This document shows positions 19,972 through 30,176 of a stretch of 61,806 nt of DNA, one piece after another. A model generated the notes under the pieces. That model made no database searches. It was not told where the DNA came from and saw only the letters and a program-made list of their open reading frames with translations. The stretch's first letter is position 1. Every line of letters begins with the position of its first letter. Position numbers and translations under genes: made by a program. Source of the stretch: Nitrospirales bacterium (lineage in GTDB: Bacteria > Nitrospirota > Nitrospiria > Nitrospirales > UBA8639); contig WHTE01000002.1 of the NCBI GenBank assembly GCA_009377845.1, positions 1 to 61,806 on the forward strand, in the 5' to 3' direction.

Positions 19972-20226
19972 TGACCCGTTGGATCACACGCGTTTCCTAT
20001 GACCGGTCTCTCCACTGAAAGAGTCCCATTCATCAAGAATAAGAGGGAAAGGTCGATAAGGCCCGTCTTCTCAACCCGCCAACCCCGTCGCGCCAAGATG
20101 TGCCCATACACTGGCAAGGCCGCACGAGACGAGCGGGAGGAAAATATACTTGGTCGTACGATGATGCGTGTGTGCAAGGAGACCGCGGCTGGCGGACTCC
20201 GTGAACATTTCCATTAACAATGTGCG

Positions 20227-22797
20227 TTGCCCTATGTGATACTGCTTGGAGTTGTGTCCTATCTCGCCGGGCTGTGGCTTGGTCCGCTTCTCGCCTTGTT
20301 TCCCCTGTCACTTCTGGGGGCTCTTCTTAGTTTTGGATTGTTCCTAACCTGGTTCGAACAACAGAGTCGACTCACCCGACAGGCAGGATTCATTCTGTTT
20401 GCTCTTGTGGTGGGAGGAATCGGTCATGCCCATTGGGCGTCTATCGCTCAATTGGATTCGGATCTGGTTGCCGTGGCTCATGAACATCCCGTCTTATTTG
20501 AGGGAGCGATTGTGGCTCCGGTGCGGCAGACTCCAGATGGGCTTGTTCTGTTGGTGGAAGCTTACCGAATTGTGAGGCAGGGTGAAGGGCAGGCGGCCCA
20601 TGGGCGGATCCGTCTCACCTGGCGGGAGCCCGGCGATCATTCATTGGTTTATGGAGATCATGTGGCCTTCACGGCTCGGGTGCGCGAACCCTATGGAACT
20701 CTGAACCCTGGCGGGTTTCATTATGGGCAATACCTGAAGCGGCAAGGGATTCATGCTGTCGCGACGGTGCAAGGCCCGGAAGCCATCCGGATTCAGGGTA
20801 CCCAAGAGCGGAACACTCGTGAACAAATCCTGGGTGTCGTTGATCGTTGGCGCCAAACCATTCATCATGCGGCTGTCTCCAGTCTCACCAATCCTGCGTT
20901 GGGATTATTCTTAGGCATGGTGCTGGGAGAACAAAGTTTCATTGCACAGGACATTCGAGACGCATTCATGGCCAGCGGAACCGTGCATATTCTCTCGATC
21001 TCGGGGTCCCATTTAGGTTTATTGGCCTTGTTGATTTTTGCCGGGGCGCGATGGAGCCTGCGCCTCTTACCGGCATCATGGCTGGAACGACTGTCGTTGC
21101 ACCTCACCGCCACCCGTTTTGCTATCCTCATCACTCTGCCAGCCGTCTCCTTTTATACGTTGCTCGCGGGGGCGGAAATGGCGACGGTCCGCTCATGGAT
21201 TATGATCGTGGTGTGTTGTGTCGGCATATGGTTGGGACGGGAACGCAATCTGGTGACGGCATTAGCGGTGGCGGCATTCTTCATGGTACTGCCACATCCG
21301 GAAGCCATCCACGATATTTCTTTCCAGTTGTCATATCTCTCGGTTGCTGCAATTGGCCTGGTGGTTCTGGCACGAAAAGAGAAAGAAACCAATATCTCAG
21401 AATTAGACGCCGCCTTCCCTTCAGCCCAACCTACCTGGCTTATGAGTCTTTGGCACAAAGCCACGCTGGCCTGGCTCATCACGCTCGCAGTCAGCCTGAC
21501 GACCTTACCTTTAGTCGCCCATGACTTTCATCAAATGCCCTGGCTCGGATTGTTTACAAACATGGTTATTGTGCCTATGGTGGGAGTGTTGATGATTCCG
21601 ATAGGCCTGCTGTCCGCAGTGGCCATCTTAGTTGGAGGAGGAGAAACTCTTCCTCTAGCGAGTGTGAACCAATGGGTCTTCGACTTGCTCGCGCAGGTCG
21701 TGTTTGCCCTCTCACATATTCCGGGAGCCGCTTGGTATGTCTCGTCGCCCAGCCTCAGTTCCATGATGGTATTTTGGGGCATGCTGGCCGGATTGGTGGT
21801 CATGTGGCATCGTCTTCCTATCCGATGGGGATGTATCACCGTACTGCTTGCGATTCTGCTGTGGTGGGGATGGTCGCCCCGTACAGGATGGGAACCGGGA
21901 ATTCTTCGCGTGACGTTCTTGGATGTGGGGCAGGGGGATGCCACTGTTCTTGAATTGCCGGATGGCCAAACCGTGTTGATCGATGCCGGACCGGCCTATC
22001 GGCGGTTGGATATGGGGCGGGCGGTCATTGGGCCATACCTGTGGAATCAGGGAATCCGGCGACTGGATCATGTCGTCGCCACACATCCACAGTGGGATCA
22101 TGTCGGTGGATTGCCGTGGGTGTTGCATACGTTTGAGGTAGGCCACTATTGGAGCAATGGCGTCTCACGGTCAGAAAGATTCTTTCATCAACTCCAATCC
22201 GCGGTGAAAACTGCCGGACTCCTGGACCAGCCAACTGGAGAAGGAACTGATATTGTCAATGCAGGACCCTGCTCTCTGACGGTGCTGAGTCCTTCTCGCA
22301 GCCACCAAATGTTGTCGACCCTTTCCATGACTGTCTCCAGTGGAAAGGACCTCAATAATCGATCGCTCGTCACGAGGCTCGAGTGCGGCGGGCATTCATT
22401 TTTGTTGACGGCCGATGCGGAACAAGAAGCCCTTGAAGGGTTGCTGACCACTGAGAAGGGTCTTTCGGCTCGCGTGGTGAAAGTGCCGCATCATGGTGCT
22501 AAAAGTTCCCTGCATGGTGGATGGGTGAATCGGCTTCAAACAGAGGCGATGGTCGTTTCAGTCGGTGCACACAACCGGTATGGACATCCGGCTCCTGAGG
22601 TGCTAGATGCGTATCAACAGCGAGGGTTCCCCCTCTATCGAACTGATCGAGATGGGGCAATCTGGTTTACCGCGACTCTGGGTTCGCATGATATGACAAT
22701 TACTACAGCCAAGCAGGAAAGCCTTCTCCCGGTGCATATCGGGTCTCATATGTGGGGAGAGGAAAGGGCTAATTGGGGTCGGATATGGAATCGATGA
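20227..22797 (+). CDS. comEC: ComEC/Rec2-type DNA uptake channel
   Basis: Probably moves single-stranded DNA across the inner membrane during natural transformation. 856 residues: an N-terminal membrane/OB region (about 1-180), the polytopic competence domain (about 210-520) and a C-terminal metallo-beta-lactamase-fold domain from about 562 (VTFLDVGQGDATVLELPDGQ). The metal motif reads THPQWDHVGG: His620, Asp624 and His625 are kept but the middle position is Gln622 instead of His or Asp. An in-frame stop at 20215-20217 leaves TTG 20227 as the first usable start; no Shine-Dalgarno sequence is visible, so GTG 20236 or a later codon is possible. No other competence gene lies nearby. Confidence 0.92.
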   Translation: MPYVILLGVVSYLAGLWLGPLLALFPLSLLGALLSFGLFLTWFEQQSRLTRQAGFILFALVVGGIGHAHWASIAQLDSDLVAVAHEHPVLFEGAIVAPVRQTPDGLVLLVEAYRIVRQGEGQAAHGRIRLTWREPGDHSLVYGDHVAFTARVREPYGTLNPGGFHYGQYLKRQGIHAVATVQGPEAIRIQGTQERNTREQILGVVDRWRQTIHHAAVSSLTNPALGLFLGMVLGEQSFIAQDIRDAFMASGTVHILSISGSHLGLLALLIFAGARWSLRLLPASWLERLSLHLTATRFAILITLPAVSFYTLLAGAEMATVRSWIMIVVCCVGIWLGRERNLVTALAVAAFFMVLPHPEAIHDISFQLSYLSVAAIGLVVLARKEKETNISELDAAFPSAQPTWLMSLWHKATLAWLITLAVSLTTLPLVAHDFHQMPWLGLFTNMVIVPMVGVLMIPIGLLSAVAILVGGGETLPLASVNQWVFDLLAQVVFALSHIPGAAWYVSSPSLSSMMVFWGMLAGLVVMWHRLPIRWGCITVLLAILLWWGWSPRTGWEPGILRVTFLDVGQGDATVLELPDGQTVLIDAGPAYRRLDMGRAVIGPYLWNQGIRRLDHVVATHPQWDHVGGLPWVLHTFEVGHYWSNGVSRSERFFHQLQSAVKTAGLLDQPTGEGTDIVNAGPCSLTVLSPSRSHQMLSTLSMTVSSGKDLNNRSLVTRLECGGHSFLLTADAEQEALEGLLTTEKGLSARVVKVPHHGAKSSLHGGWVNRLQTEAMVVSVGAHNRYGHPAPEVLDAYQQRGFPLYRTDRDGAIWFTATLGSHDMTITTAKQESLLPVHIGSHMWGEERANWGRIWNR

Positions 22798-23003
22798 TTC
22801 CAGCCAATTCAAAAGTGTCAAGCATCCAGCTACTTCGTCATCCTCGAATTCTTTATCAGGAATTTTGGCCGTTGTTTTTCCCAGGATACCTGTTCCCATC
22901 TGATATTGCCGGTATGATGAAGAATTGCGGCAAATGATTTTCCCCAGTTTGAATCAACCGTTTTTTTCCTGTAAGGACGGACTGTTTGCATACAAGGAGT
23001 CTT

Positions 23004-23726
23004 ATGGCCAATCAAGATCAATTGAAAATAATTAAAGAAGGCGTTGAAACCTGGAATGCATGGAGAAAGGCGAATCCTTCGATTCGCATTGATTTGAGCA
23101 GTGGGAATTTATCAGGCGTGCATTTGCCCGGAATCGATTTGGATGGCGCAAACCTTCAGGATGTCAATTTCAATAAGGCGGATCTTGCAGGAGCCATGTT
23201 GTCTGGAGCGAATCTGACTGAGGCAAGTCTGATGCAAGCGAATCTGACCGGGGCGAATTTGAAAAATGCAAATGTGAGTGACGCTGATCTTCTTAAGGTT
23301 ATACTCGTCCGCGCGAATCTTGAACGGGCACTTCTGTCCAAAACAGATTTGACCGGGGCAGATGGTACGGAAGCGAATCTGAGCGAAGCCAATCTTCACT
23401 TGGCCAATTTGCGTGAGGCAAAACTAGTTGGTGCTAATTTGGAAGGAAGTAGACTTCGAGAGGCTAATATGATTCTGGCTGATCTGGTAGGAGCCAATCT
23501 TGCCAGCGCTGACCTTGCGCAGGCGAACCTCAAGCAAGCGAAGGTACGTGGTGCGAATGTTGAAAAAGCCTCCCTGATTGGCGCGAACATGGAGGAGGCT
23601 GACCTTCAGTCTCTTCAAAATATGACCATTATTCAACTATCCAAAGCACGATCTTTGCTAAATGCCAGACTTGATCCAAACCTTTACGAACAACTTGCAA
23701 AAGATTATTCCCATTTATTTGGATAG
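23004..23726 (+). CDS. Pentapeptide-repeat protein
   Basis: 240 residues. After a 30-residue N-terminal helix (KIIKEGVETWNAWRKANPSI) the chain is a run of A(D/N)LxX pentapeptides, about 30 of them, which form a right-handed quadrilateral beta helix. A short non-repeat tail ends HLFG. No signal peptide or membrane segment, so probably cytoplasmic. Function cannot be read from the repeats; some relatives mimic DNA and protect gyrase, many are unassigned. AAGGAG 6 bases before ATG 23004 fixes the start over the TTG at 22986. Confidence 0.9.
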   Translation: MANQDQLKIIKEGVETWNAWRKANPSIRIDLSSGNLSGVHLPGIDLDGANLQDVNFNKADLAGAMLSGANLTEASLMQANLTGANLKNANVSDADLLKVILVRANLERALLSKTDLTGADGTEANLSEANLHLANLREAKLVGANLEGSRLREANMILADLVGANLASADLAQANLKQAKVRGANVEKASLIGANMEEADLQSLQNMTIIQLSKARSLLNARLDPNLYEQLAKDYSHLFG

Positions 23727-23943
23727 GGTTAAATGGGGAATTTATATGGCAGTAGAGAGGTATCTCCCATTCCCCCCTATGTAAGCACCTACATTGCCGA
23801 GATGCTGAATGAAGGACGTGTTCTTGAAAGGCTTCAAAGTTGAACGAGGCCGGAACGGCCTGTCGGTAGAGACTGGTGAGGACCCCTTCCAGCGGTGATG
23901 CTTGTTGATCGGAGAGGTCAGTTTTGAGTCAGGAATATTCCAA

Positions 23944-24705
23944 TTACGAGCGGATGCCACTGACCATTTGCAGGATCATGGCCGTCACGAACATGAGGCT
24001 GATACCGGTGAAGACCCCATAGGCCGATTGGACCCGGCGGGTGGCGGTATAGAAAATGGTGGTTAAGGAAAAGATGACATATAAAAGCGAGCCGGCGGCC
24101 AACGCAAAAAACATGATGGTAAAGTAATGAGACACTGCGAATCCGCTGATCAAGGTCCCTAGACAGGTTGGCAGACCTGCCAGCAGTCCCATCAGGATGA
24201 TATCTTTGAGCCCCGGCCTGGATTTTCCAGCCGAACCGATGATGGCAAATCCTTCCGTGCCGTTGTGTAAAGCAAAGCCCATGATCAGTACACCACTTAA
24301 GACCCATTCACCCTGCATATACGCGGCGCCGATCGCGAGACCTTCGCCTAAATTATGGAGGCCCATTCCTAAGGCAATCATGTAGGGTAAAAACAGCTTG
24401 GATGGTTCTGTCCGGTTGCGACCCTGCTGGCGTTGCTCGATAAGCACCAGCCCCACAAACCCGATCAGCAAGCTACCAAGAAAGACGACCCATGAAAGCA
24501 GATCCGTCGCCCCCGTGAATTCCACGGCTTCGTGCATGAGGTCAAAAAAGAGGTAGACGAGCACACCGGTGGCGATCCCGATTAAATAGCCTTCCCATGA
24601 TCGGCTCATGCCCTTTGCGATGACTAACGCCAAAGCGATGCCCAGATATATCGGGAAAACTCCCGCAATCGCCCCCAACCCGATTAATTGTCCAATTGTT
24701 TCCAT
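23944..24705 (-). CDS. ZIP-family divalent metal permease
   Basis: 253 residues with about eight transmembrane segments. The paired metal-binding helices are recognisable: GLHNLGEGLAIG (HNxxEG, helix IV) and ALHNGTEGFAI (helix V). These signatures place it with ZIP zinc/iron/manganese importers, though some ZIPs of this type have broad specificity. It is transcribed leftward from a palindrome-bearing gap that separates it from the fusion protein gene. No Shine-Dalgarno sequence is obvious before the ATG. Confidence 0.88.
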   Translation of the reverse strand: METIGQLIGLGAIAGVFPIYLGIALALVIAKGMSRSWEGYLIGIATGVLVYLFFDLMHEAVEFTGATDLLSWVVFLGSLLIGFVGLVLIEQRQQGRNRTEPSKLFLPYMIALGMGLHNLGEGLAIGAAYMQGEWVLSGVLIMGFALHNGTEGFAIIGSAGKSRPGLKDIILMGLLAGLPTCLGTLISGFAVSHYFTIMFFALAAGSLLYVIFSLTTIFYTATRRVQSAYGVFTGISLMFVTAMILQMVSGIRS

Positions 24706-24726
24706 ATATAATATTTAATTTATCAG

Positions 24727-24770
24727 TTAATAAAGGTTATTGACAATAATGAAAATTGCTTTCATTTTCA
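24727..24770 (-). promoter_or_regulatory. Candidate metalloregulator operator and promoter of the ZIP gene
   Basis: AATGAAA (24748-24754) and TTTCATT (24760-24766) form a perfect 7-5-7 palindrome of 19 bp, interleaved with a second inverted pair TGAAAAT/ATTTTCA (24750-24770). On the minus strand TTTTCA, 17 bp, TATTAA gives a weak promoter whose -35 lies inside the palindrome. A Fur- or Zur-family repressor site before a metal importer is the natural reading. Confidence 0.5.
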
Positions 24771-24794
24771 AGTAAGAAAAAATGGTGTCGAGAC

Positions 24795-27700
24795 TCAGGG
24801 AATCCTGCCTGTTTGGATGGTCTCAAACAGTCGGCGAGATTGAGGGAGCGGTTCCCATTGCAGGATGGTTAACGAGTCGTCCACATAGGCTGGGTGGCGA
24901 ATGCCATTGAGCACGCAGGTCACACCAGGGGTGCTGGCGACGGCCCAGAGGGCTATGCGGGAAAAAGGTTCCTCCCGTTTGGCTTCCGGTAAAAATGGGT
25001 CGATGATCTGACGAATTTCAGAGAGGGTTTTAGCACTTTTTTGCGCGGCCTCCATGCGCATGACCTTGAGAAGGGAGACGAGTTCTGGAACGTACCGATC
25101 CCGCCATGATTCCCATATTTGTTCTTCTCCCTTTTTGCCGGCGAAATGCCGGGTGAGCAATTGGAAGACCTGATTGGCATGTGGGGCAATCGTTTGTGAT
25201 TCGATTTGGTCCCAGTGTTCCAAATTTTGAATTGACGATCGAATCCGTTTCAGTTCTTCGGCCCAATTGAAATAATCCAGCGGAGCAGCTCCCTTTTCCG
25301 GATTTGGGAGCTGAGGTGCTAACACCTGCTTGTAGTCGTGTTCCAGGACGGCAACTTTCTGGTGCTGGGCATCAAAGTTCGTATTGGAAATTTCCACCTG
25401 GGGGTCTGCAAGCCGGATCATGCCTCCGCCTTTCTCTGGAATGGCATTCAGTGGTCGATTCACCAATACCGCAATATTGGTTTCCTGGGCCAATGTCAAC
25501 ACCGTTTGTGACTGTTCGGGGCCGGTATTGGGCGTGAGCATGGCTCCCGATTCAAACACATTCATCGGGAGTTGCAGAACACGAAAATGATGGTGAGGAA
25601 TGCCGGAATGCTTCGCGGCAGCCACAGCGGCTTTGAGCATACGAGAGAGCGATGTGGCTTCGGGATGATCGGGTTTGGCCGTGCAGGTATTGGAGGAGAC
25701 TCCATAGTATTGCAAGCGGCCAGCGGCGATTTGTGATTCCAGATAGACAAAAGCCTGTTGCAGACGCCGGTAAAATTCCTGCCGGAGGTCTTCCAGCCTT
25801 ATGGGGTCGATCGACAATTGTCGATTTTTGGCATCCGACAGAAAGTATTCGGGGTTGTGCAAAAGACAGACATCCAGAGTTTCCAGTCCCAGGCGGTCAA
25901 GTGAAAGTAAGAGTTGCTCCTCTAAAAACGTCGGATGGAGGCAGTGCCAGATGCCATCGCCATATTTGACCATCTCGGGAAATGGTTTACCGGCTTGTTC
26001 CCTGGCCTCTGCGCGCGCGAGATTGGTTCCCTGTACGTAGCCGATTTTCGAGACCACGATGATCTCTTCACGCGAGATAGACTTTTTGGCAATGAGATCC
26101 TTGAGCACGGCACCGACCAGCTGCTCGCTGCGGCCGTCGGCATAATTGGTGGACGTATCGATGAGATTGCACCCGTCTTGCAAGGCCTTTTCAAGCGCTC
26201 TTCGATGGTCTTCTACTCCAACGTCTATTCGGTAACCACCAAAGCCAATGCGAGAAGTTGTCAGTCCGGTTGAACCAAAAGATGTGTATCCATGAGAGGA
26301 AGGGCGTGAATGACGCGGGCTGGCTAACCTAGTGGCCACGTACTGACCCGTTCCTTGAGGGGTGGCATGTCCAGGGCGGCCTTGGCCGGTTAGGGCTTGC
26401 AATGGTTCTCCCTGTGCTGATGAGGCGGGGCCTCTTTGAGGATTGCTTAGCGCGGACGGCACGGCATGAGGATCGGTGATCGGGTCTTGGCAGGCAAAGT
26501 TCTTACAGATGTAGAGAGCGGCTTTCCCGTGGACCGGGGTTTTTCCTGCTAATAGGGGATGAGTCGATTCACTCTCCAACTCTTGCCGATAGGCCAAAAT
26601 GCGGTAAGGCACAAAACACTCATTGACCGCCGAGCGGAGTTGGTCATATCCCTTGTCGCCGGGAGTTCCCACTACAGCCAATTCCACCGGGCCTCGTAAT
26701 AAAAGATCTACGACCATAAGACTCTTCGGAAACCCTCTGGACACCTGCCCTATTTGTTGCCCGTATGCCCTAACGGCGTTGGTGGAAGCGGTTCGAAAGT
26801 CTTCACGATCATCGTGAAACGACAAGCGGGCCAACGCCGATGCGGCCACCGCATTTCCGCTAGGGGTAGCCCCGTCAGCGCCTTCTCGTCCCCGGATAAT
26901 TAAGGCTTCATGATCGGCAGCCGTGGTGAAGAATCCTCCATTGACTCGATCTTCGAAATCTTCCAGAATGCGTTCAACCAACGAGATCGCCTCATGGAGA
27001 TACCGTTCGTGCCCCGTGGCTTCATAGACGTCGATCATGGCTTCGGCGGCATAGGCATAATCTTCCAAGCAGGCATTGAGATGGGCGTGACCCGCGCGAT
27101 AGGTGCGCCACAATCGGCTTTCGGGACGTGAAAGCGTGGTCAGCAGGAAATCAGCGGCCCGGATGGCGCCATCCAGATAGGGTTGGTGGTTGAACACCCG
27201 ACCGGCTTCGGCCATCGTCCCGATCATCATGCCATTCCAGGCAGTGATGATTTTGTCATCGAGTCCCGGCGGCACCCGTTTCAGTCGAGCCTGGTACACG
27301 GTCGGTTTTACCCGGTTGATCGTGTCACGCAAGCCTCCAGGGGAACAGCGTAATTCCTGTGCCACCGCCTCAAGTGATTTGGGTGTGCGTGGGATGTTTG
27401 TGTGTTCCCAATTGCCTTCCTCCGTGATGTCGTAATAGGCGCAGAAGTGAGTGGCGTCCTGTTCGCTGGTGACGATTTCACGAATCTGTTCCGGAGTCCA
27501 CACGAAAAACTTGCCTTCCACTCCTTCGCTGTCTGCGTCGGTAGCCGAATAAAACCCGCCTTCCGGTGCGGTCATTTCACGCAAAATGTAATCTAAGGTC
27601 TCGGTCACGACCTGGCGATACCGATTTTCCCCTGTGACTTGAAACGCCTCAGTGTAGGTCCGTGCAAGGAGGGCATTATCATACAGCATTTTTTCAAAAT

Positions 27701-28511
27701 GCGGGACCAACCATTCGTCATCGGTGGAATAGCGCGCAAACCCTCCTCCGATGTGATCGTACAGACCTCCTGCCGCCATGCCATCGAGGGTTTTGGTCAC
27801 CATGGCGAGGATTTTTTCCTCTTGACTCCAGTGATATTGGCGCAAAAGAAACGAGAGGCCGGTGGCAGGCGGAAACTTGGGGGCATGTCCAAAACCCCCG
27901 CAGCGGGCATCGAAATCTCGGGCAAATTGCTTGACGGCATCTTTGATCTCGGCTGCCCCCACGGCAAGTGGAGAGGCCGGTTGGAGGGCGGCTCGCAGAC
28001 GTGTGGTGAATCGACTGGCTTGTTGCACAATGTTGGCTTGATCCTTAATCCACCCCTCGCCAATATTTTTCAGAATTGATCCGAATCCAGGCCGGCCATA
28101 CCGATCGGTGGGAGGGAAATATGTTCCTGCAAAAATTGGCTCCTGATCGGGAGTGAGGAACACCGTCATGGGCCATCCGCCGTGCCCCTGGTTCATGGCG
28201 GTTGTGGCTTGCATATAGATTTCATCCAAATCCGGCCGTTCTTCCCTGTCTACTTTAATATTCACGAAATAGCGGTTCATGAGATCCGCGATGGCCTGAT
28301 TTTCAAACGACTCCCTTTCCATGACGTGGCACCAATGGCAGGCTGAATATCCGATGGAGAGCAAAATGGGCTTGTTCTCGTGCTTAGCTCGACTCAGCGC
28401 CTCCTCCCCCCATGGATACCAATCCACTGGATTGTAGGCGTGTTGCAAAAGGTAAGGACTGGTTTCGTGGATCAGCCGATTGGGTTGGCGGTCGGTTGTG
28501 GATTCAGACAT
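24795..28511 (-). CDS. DUF255/YyaL-type thioredoxin-like protein fused to an aldo/keto reductase
   Basis: 1238 residues in one uninterrupted frame. Residues 1 to about 690 are a YyaL/spermatogenesis-associated-20-like protein: thioredoxin-like DUF255 domain with CHWC (58-61) and [14 protein letters not shown], followed by an alpha/alpha-barrel glycosidase-like region. A low-complexity Gln/Pro/Ser-rich linker follows. From about 740 an aldo/keto reductase begins ([16 protein letters not shown]) with the Asp-Tyr-Lys-His tetrad in [17 protein letters not shown] and CLLHNPEYF. At about 500 residues this domain is longer than a typical reductase. The pairing suggests a redox role, but the substrate is unknown. 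The cytochrome c gene lies 92 bases upstream on the same strand. Confidence 0.92.
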   Translation of the reverse strand: MSESTTDRQPNRLIHETSPYLLQHAYNPVDWYPWGEEALSRAKHENKPILLSIGYSACHWCHVMERESFENQAIADLMNRYFVNIKVDREERPDLDEIYMQATTAMNQGHGGWPMTVFLTPDQEPIFAGTYFPPTDRYGRPGFGSILKNIGEGWIKDQANIVQQASRFTTRLRAALQPASPLAVGAAEIKDAVKQFARDFDARCGGFGHAPKFPPATGLSFLLRQYHWSQEEKILAMVTKTLDGMAAGGLYDHIGGGFARYSTDDEWLVPHFEKMLYDNALLARTYTEAFQVTGENRYRQVVTETLDYILREMTAPEGGFYSATDADSEGVEGKFFVWTPEQIREIVTSEQDATHFCAYYDITEEGNWEHTNIPRTPKSLEAVAQELRCSPGGLRDTINRVKPTVYQARLKRVPPGLDDKIITAWNGMMIGTMAEAGRVFNHQPYLDGAIRAADFLLTTLSRPESRLWRTYRAGHAHLNACLEDYAYAAEAMIDVYEATGHERYLHEAISLVERILEDFEDRVNGGFFTTAADHEALIIRGREGADGATPSGNAVAASALARLSFHDDREDFRTASTNAVRAYGQQIGQVSRGFPKSLMVVDLLLRGPVELAVVGTPGDKGYDQLRSAVNECFVPYRILAYRQELESESTHPLLAGKTPVHGKAALYICKNFACQDPITDPHAVPSALSNPQRGPASSAQGEPLQALTGQGRPGHATPQGTGQYVATRLASPRHSRPSSHGYTSFGSTGLTTSRIGFGGYRIDVGVEDHRRALEKALQDGCNLIDTSTNYADGRSEQLVGAVLKDLIAKKSISREEIIVVSKIGYVQGTNLARAEAREQAGKPFPEMVKYGDGIWHCLHPTFLEEQLLLSLDRLGLETLDVCLLHNPEYFLSDAKNRQLSIDPIRLEDLRQEFYRRLQQAFVYLESQIAAGRLQYYGVSSNTCTAKPDHPEATSLSRMLKAAVAAAKHSGIPHHHFRVLQLPMNVFESGAMLTPNTGPEQSQTVLTLAQETNIAVLVNRPLNAIPEKGGGMIRLADPQVEISNTNFDAQHQKVAVLEHDYKQVLAPQLPNPEKGAAPLDYFNWAEELKRIRSSIQNLEHWDQIESQTIAPHANQVFQLLTRHFAGKKGEEQIWESWRDRYVPELVSLLKVMRMEAAQKSAKTLSEIRQIIDPFLPEAKREEPFSRIALWAVASTPGVTCVLNGIRHPAYVDDSLTILQWEPLPQSRRLFETIQTGRIP

Positions 28512-28603
28512 GAAGGGTATCCCCCTCTAAATTGGGGTAGGATTAATAAAAAATAGACATGCCTTACTGTGCGGATATTCACATAGGCTTGGAGAAGAAG
28601 TGA

Positions 28604-29110
28604 TTATTTTGTCTGCCCCCCGAGGCTCCGTTCATACAATAATACTTTCCAGCCATCTTCTTCCGAAATAAAACCGTTGGGTTGGACAACGGGCAACATT
28701 CCTGTTCCTGGCACACGGCCGGTTTGTCCCATGCTGCCATTCTTAAGGACCCACATTAGTTCACCAGGTGTCCGATAGGTGTTAAATTTGGGGTTGGTGA
28801 AATTTCGCGGTTGAATGGGAAGGTTTTTCGCGGCTGCCCCATTCCCTTTTCCTTCCGCCCCGTGACAACTGATACAGCCTCCACGTCCCAGAAAGATTTC
28901 TTTTCCTTCGGCCAGGATTTCCGGGGTGGGCTCGAAGGGAGATTTCGTCGATCTGGCCTTGGCGATCTCAATCGAGGGGACTCGGGAGATTTTGATGTCG
29001 AATTCACCACCTGCGCTGCCATAACCTGCAGGGTTGACCGACCAGGCTGGTGTCGCGAGGATGATCGAGAAGACAGCGCTACTTCCCCAAATAGGCAGGC
29101 AGTAATTCAT
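28604..29110 (-). CDS. Exported mono-haem c-type cytochrome
   Basis: 168 residues from ATG 29110, which is preceded by a strong GAAGGAGGG; the TTG at 29125 lies within that ribosome-binding site. A signal peptide covers about 1-24. One haem site, CISCH (Cys79, Cys82, His83), is followed by GAEGKGNGAAA. Methionines in MGQTGRVPGTGM could supply the distal ligand. The fold pattern is class I cytochrome c, probably a periplasmic electron carrier. The same-strand fusion protein follows after 92 bases and may be co-transcribed. Confidence 0.9.
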   Translation of the reverse strand: MNYCLPIWGSSAVFSIILATPAWSVNPAGYGSAGGEFDIKISRVPSIEIAKARSTKSPFEPTPEILAEGKEIFLGRGGCISCHGAEGKGNGAAAKNLPIQPRNFTNPKFNTYRTPGELMWVLKNGSMGQTGRVPGTGMLPVVQPNGFISEEDGWKVLLYERSLGGQTK

Positions 29111-29295
29111 GGAACCCTCCTTCAATAAACTTTGGGATATGCTGAAAGAAATACGGTATTTATTGTTGGGCTAACCTGCGTTGTCCGCACCTGTGGTCAT
29201 TCAGGGTTGCGCGTAAAGGTAGGCAGGATACCAATCCTATCGGTGTGGGGCAATCTCTGCGCTCTCTTATGGTGAGTCCTCCCTTTCATGTGGTA

Positions 29296-29332
29296 ACAGC
29301 TCTCCTCGGGATGAGAGCTGTTGTGTTATAAT
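29296..29332 (+). promoter_or_regulatory. Hairpin and extended -10 promoter before the DnaJ-domain gene
   Basis: ACAGCTCTC (29296-29304) and GAGAGCTGT (29313-29321) form a perfect 9-bp stem. Just after it is TGTTATAAT (29324-29332), a perfect TATAAT with an extended -10 TGn. The stem occupies the -35 position, so it could bind a regulator or end a transcript arriving from the left. The expected start is near 29339, 25 bases before ATG 29364. Confidence 0.5.
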
Positions 29333-29363
29333 AAGGCCCAAATTTTCCGTAAGCATTGGCATT

Positions 29364-29984
29364 ATGGCGTTCAATGAACACAATCGACGGAAGTTTGTGG
29401 CTGGGATGAATCGGCGGATTGCCCAACTTCGTGATCAATCAGAGAAAAGCTTGGACTTTGCCATCGAAACGATGTTTCAAGAGCGTACAGATGCCTATTT
29501 GCACGTTGAACAGGGTCTGATAGAAGTTGATCGGATGTTAGGTCTGGTTGAGGGGGAGTTGGAGGACATTACCGAGCTGACAGCCGCCCAGCGACTTGAA
29601 TCGCGGTTGGAATTTATTGAGGATCGGTTTGAAGAGTTTGAAAGTGAAATCCGGCAGCGTCCCCGTCGTCGACGGCATAAGATCAATCTCTTCAATTTCT
29701 TTAAGGCCGCGGGAGGCGGAGGAGGGGAGGGAGATCCCACTTCTGCTCATGGAGAAATCCGTTCGTCTATCCAAGCCTACGAAGTGCTGGGCGTTGAATT
29801 TGGAAGTCCATTGTCCGTGGTGACTCGAGCTTTCCGGGAGCGGGCGAAGAAAATACATCCGGATATCCGACAAGGCGACCGCAGTTCGGAGCCGGAACTC
29901 CGGCGAATTATCGAAGCGTACCAATTTCTCAAAACCGACTATTTTGGCAATACGGCTTCGGACTCTTTCCAGCGGCCGTTTTAA
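29364..29984 (+). CDS. J-domain protein with an N-terminal coiled coil
   Basis: 206 residues. The first 100 are strongly charged and helical (EGELEDITELTAAQRLESR, EDRFEEFESEI), probably coiled coil. A basic RPRRRRHK stretch and a Gly-rich linker follow. The C-terminal part (about 135-195) is a J domain with YEVLGV and the HPD tripeptide at 165-167, the contact that stimulates DnaK ATPase. The J domain is C-terminal, unlike DnaJ, so this is a specialised co-chaperone with unknown client. Confidence 0.85.
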   Translation: MAFNEHNRRKFVAGMNRRIAQLRDQSEKSLDFAIETMFQERTDAYLHVEQGLIEVDRMLGLVEGELEDITELTAAQRLESRLEFIEDRFEEFESEIRQRPRRRRHKINLFNFFKAAGGGGGEGDPTSAHGEIRSSIQAYEVLGVEFGSPLSVVTRAFRERAKKIHPDIRQGDRSSEPELRRIIEAYQFLKTDYFGNTASDSFQRPF

Positions 29985-30176
29985 ATGGTTACGTGGTCTA
30001 GGAACCTGCTGGACGGAGGATTATTCGGCTGCAAGCGTGTCTCAGGGGTCATATTTCGCCGCTTTCTTAGGCAATGGCTTTACAATGGGCCGGCGGAATC
30101 GTCAACATCTGGCCTTGTTCGGTCGCGTTTTCGCCATTGATCACCCAAGTCCGACGGGCTCCTCTAACGTGGCGAT

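Noticed and set aside
19999-20217. 72-codon frame between glmM and comEC
   Set aside because: Very basic, no family resemblance, and no ribosome-binding site; a minus-strand frame overlaps it equally well.
23100-23650. Regular short DNA periodicity that might suggest a CRISPR or satellite
   Set aside because: It is the 15-base codon period of the pentapeptide repeats; no conserved repeat and unique spacer structure.
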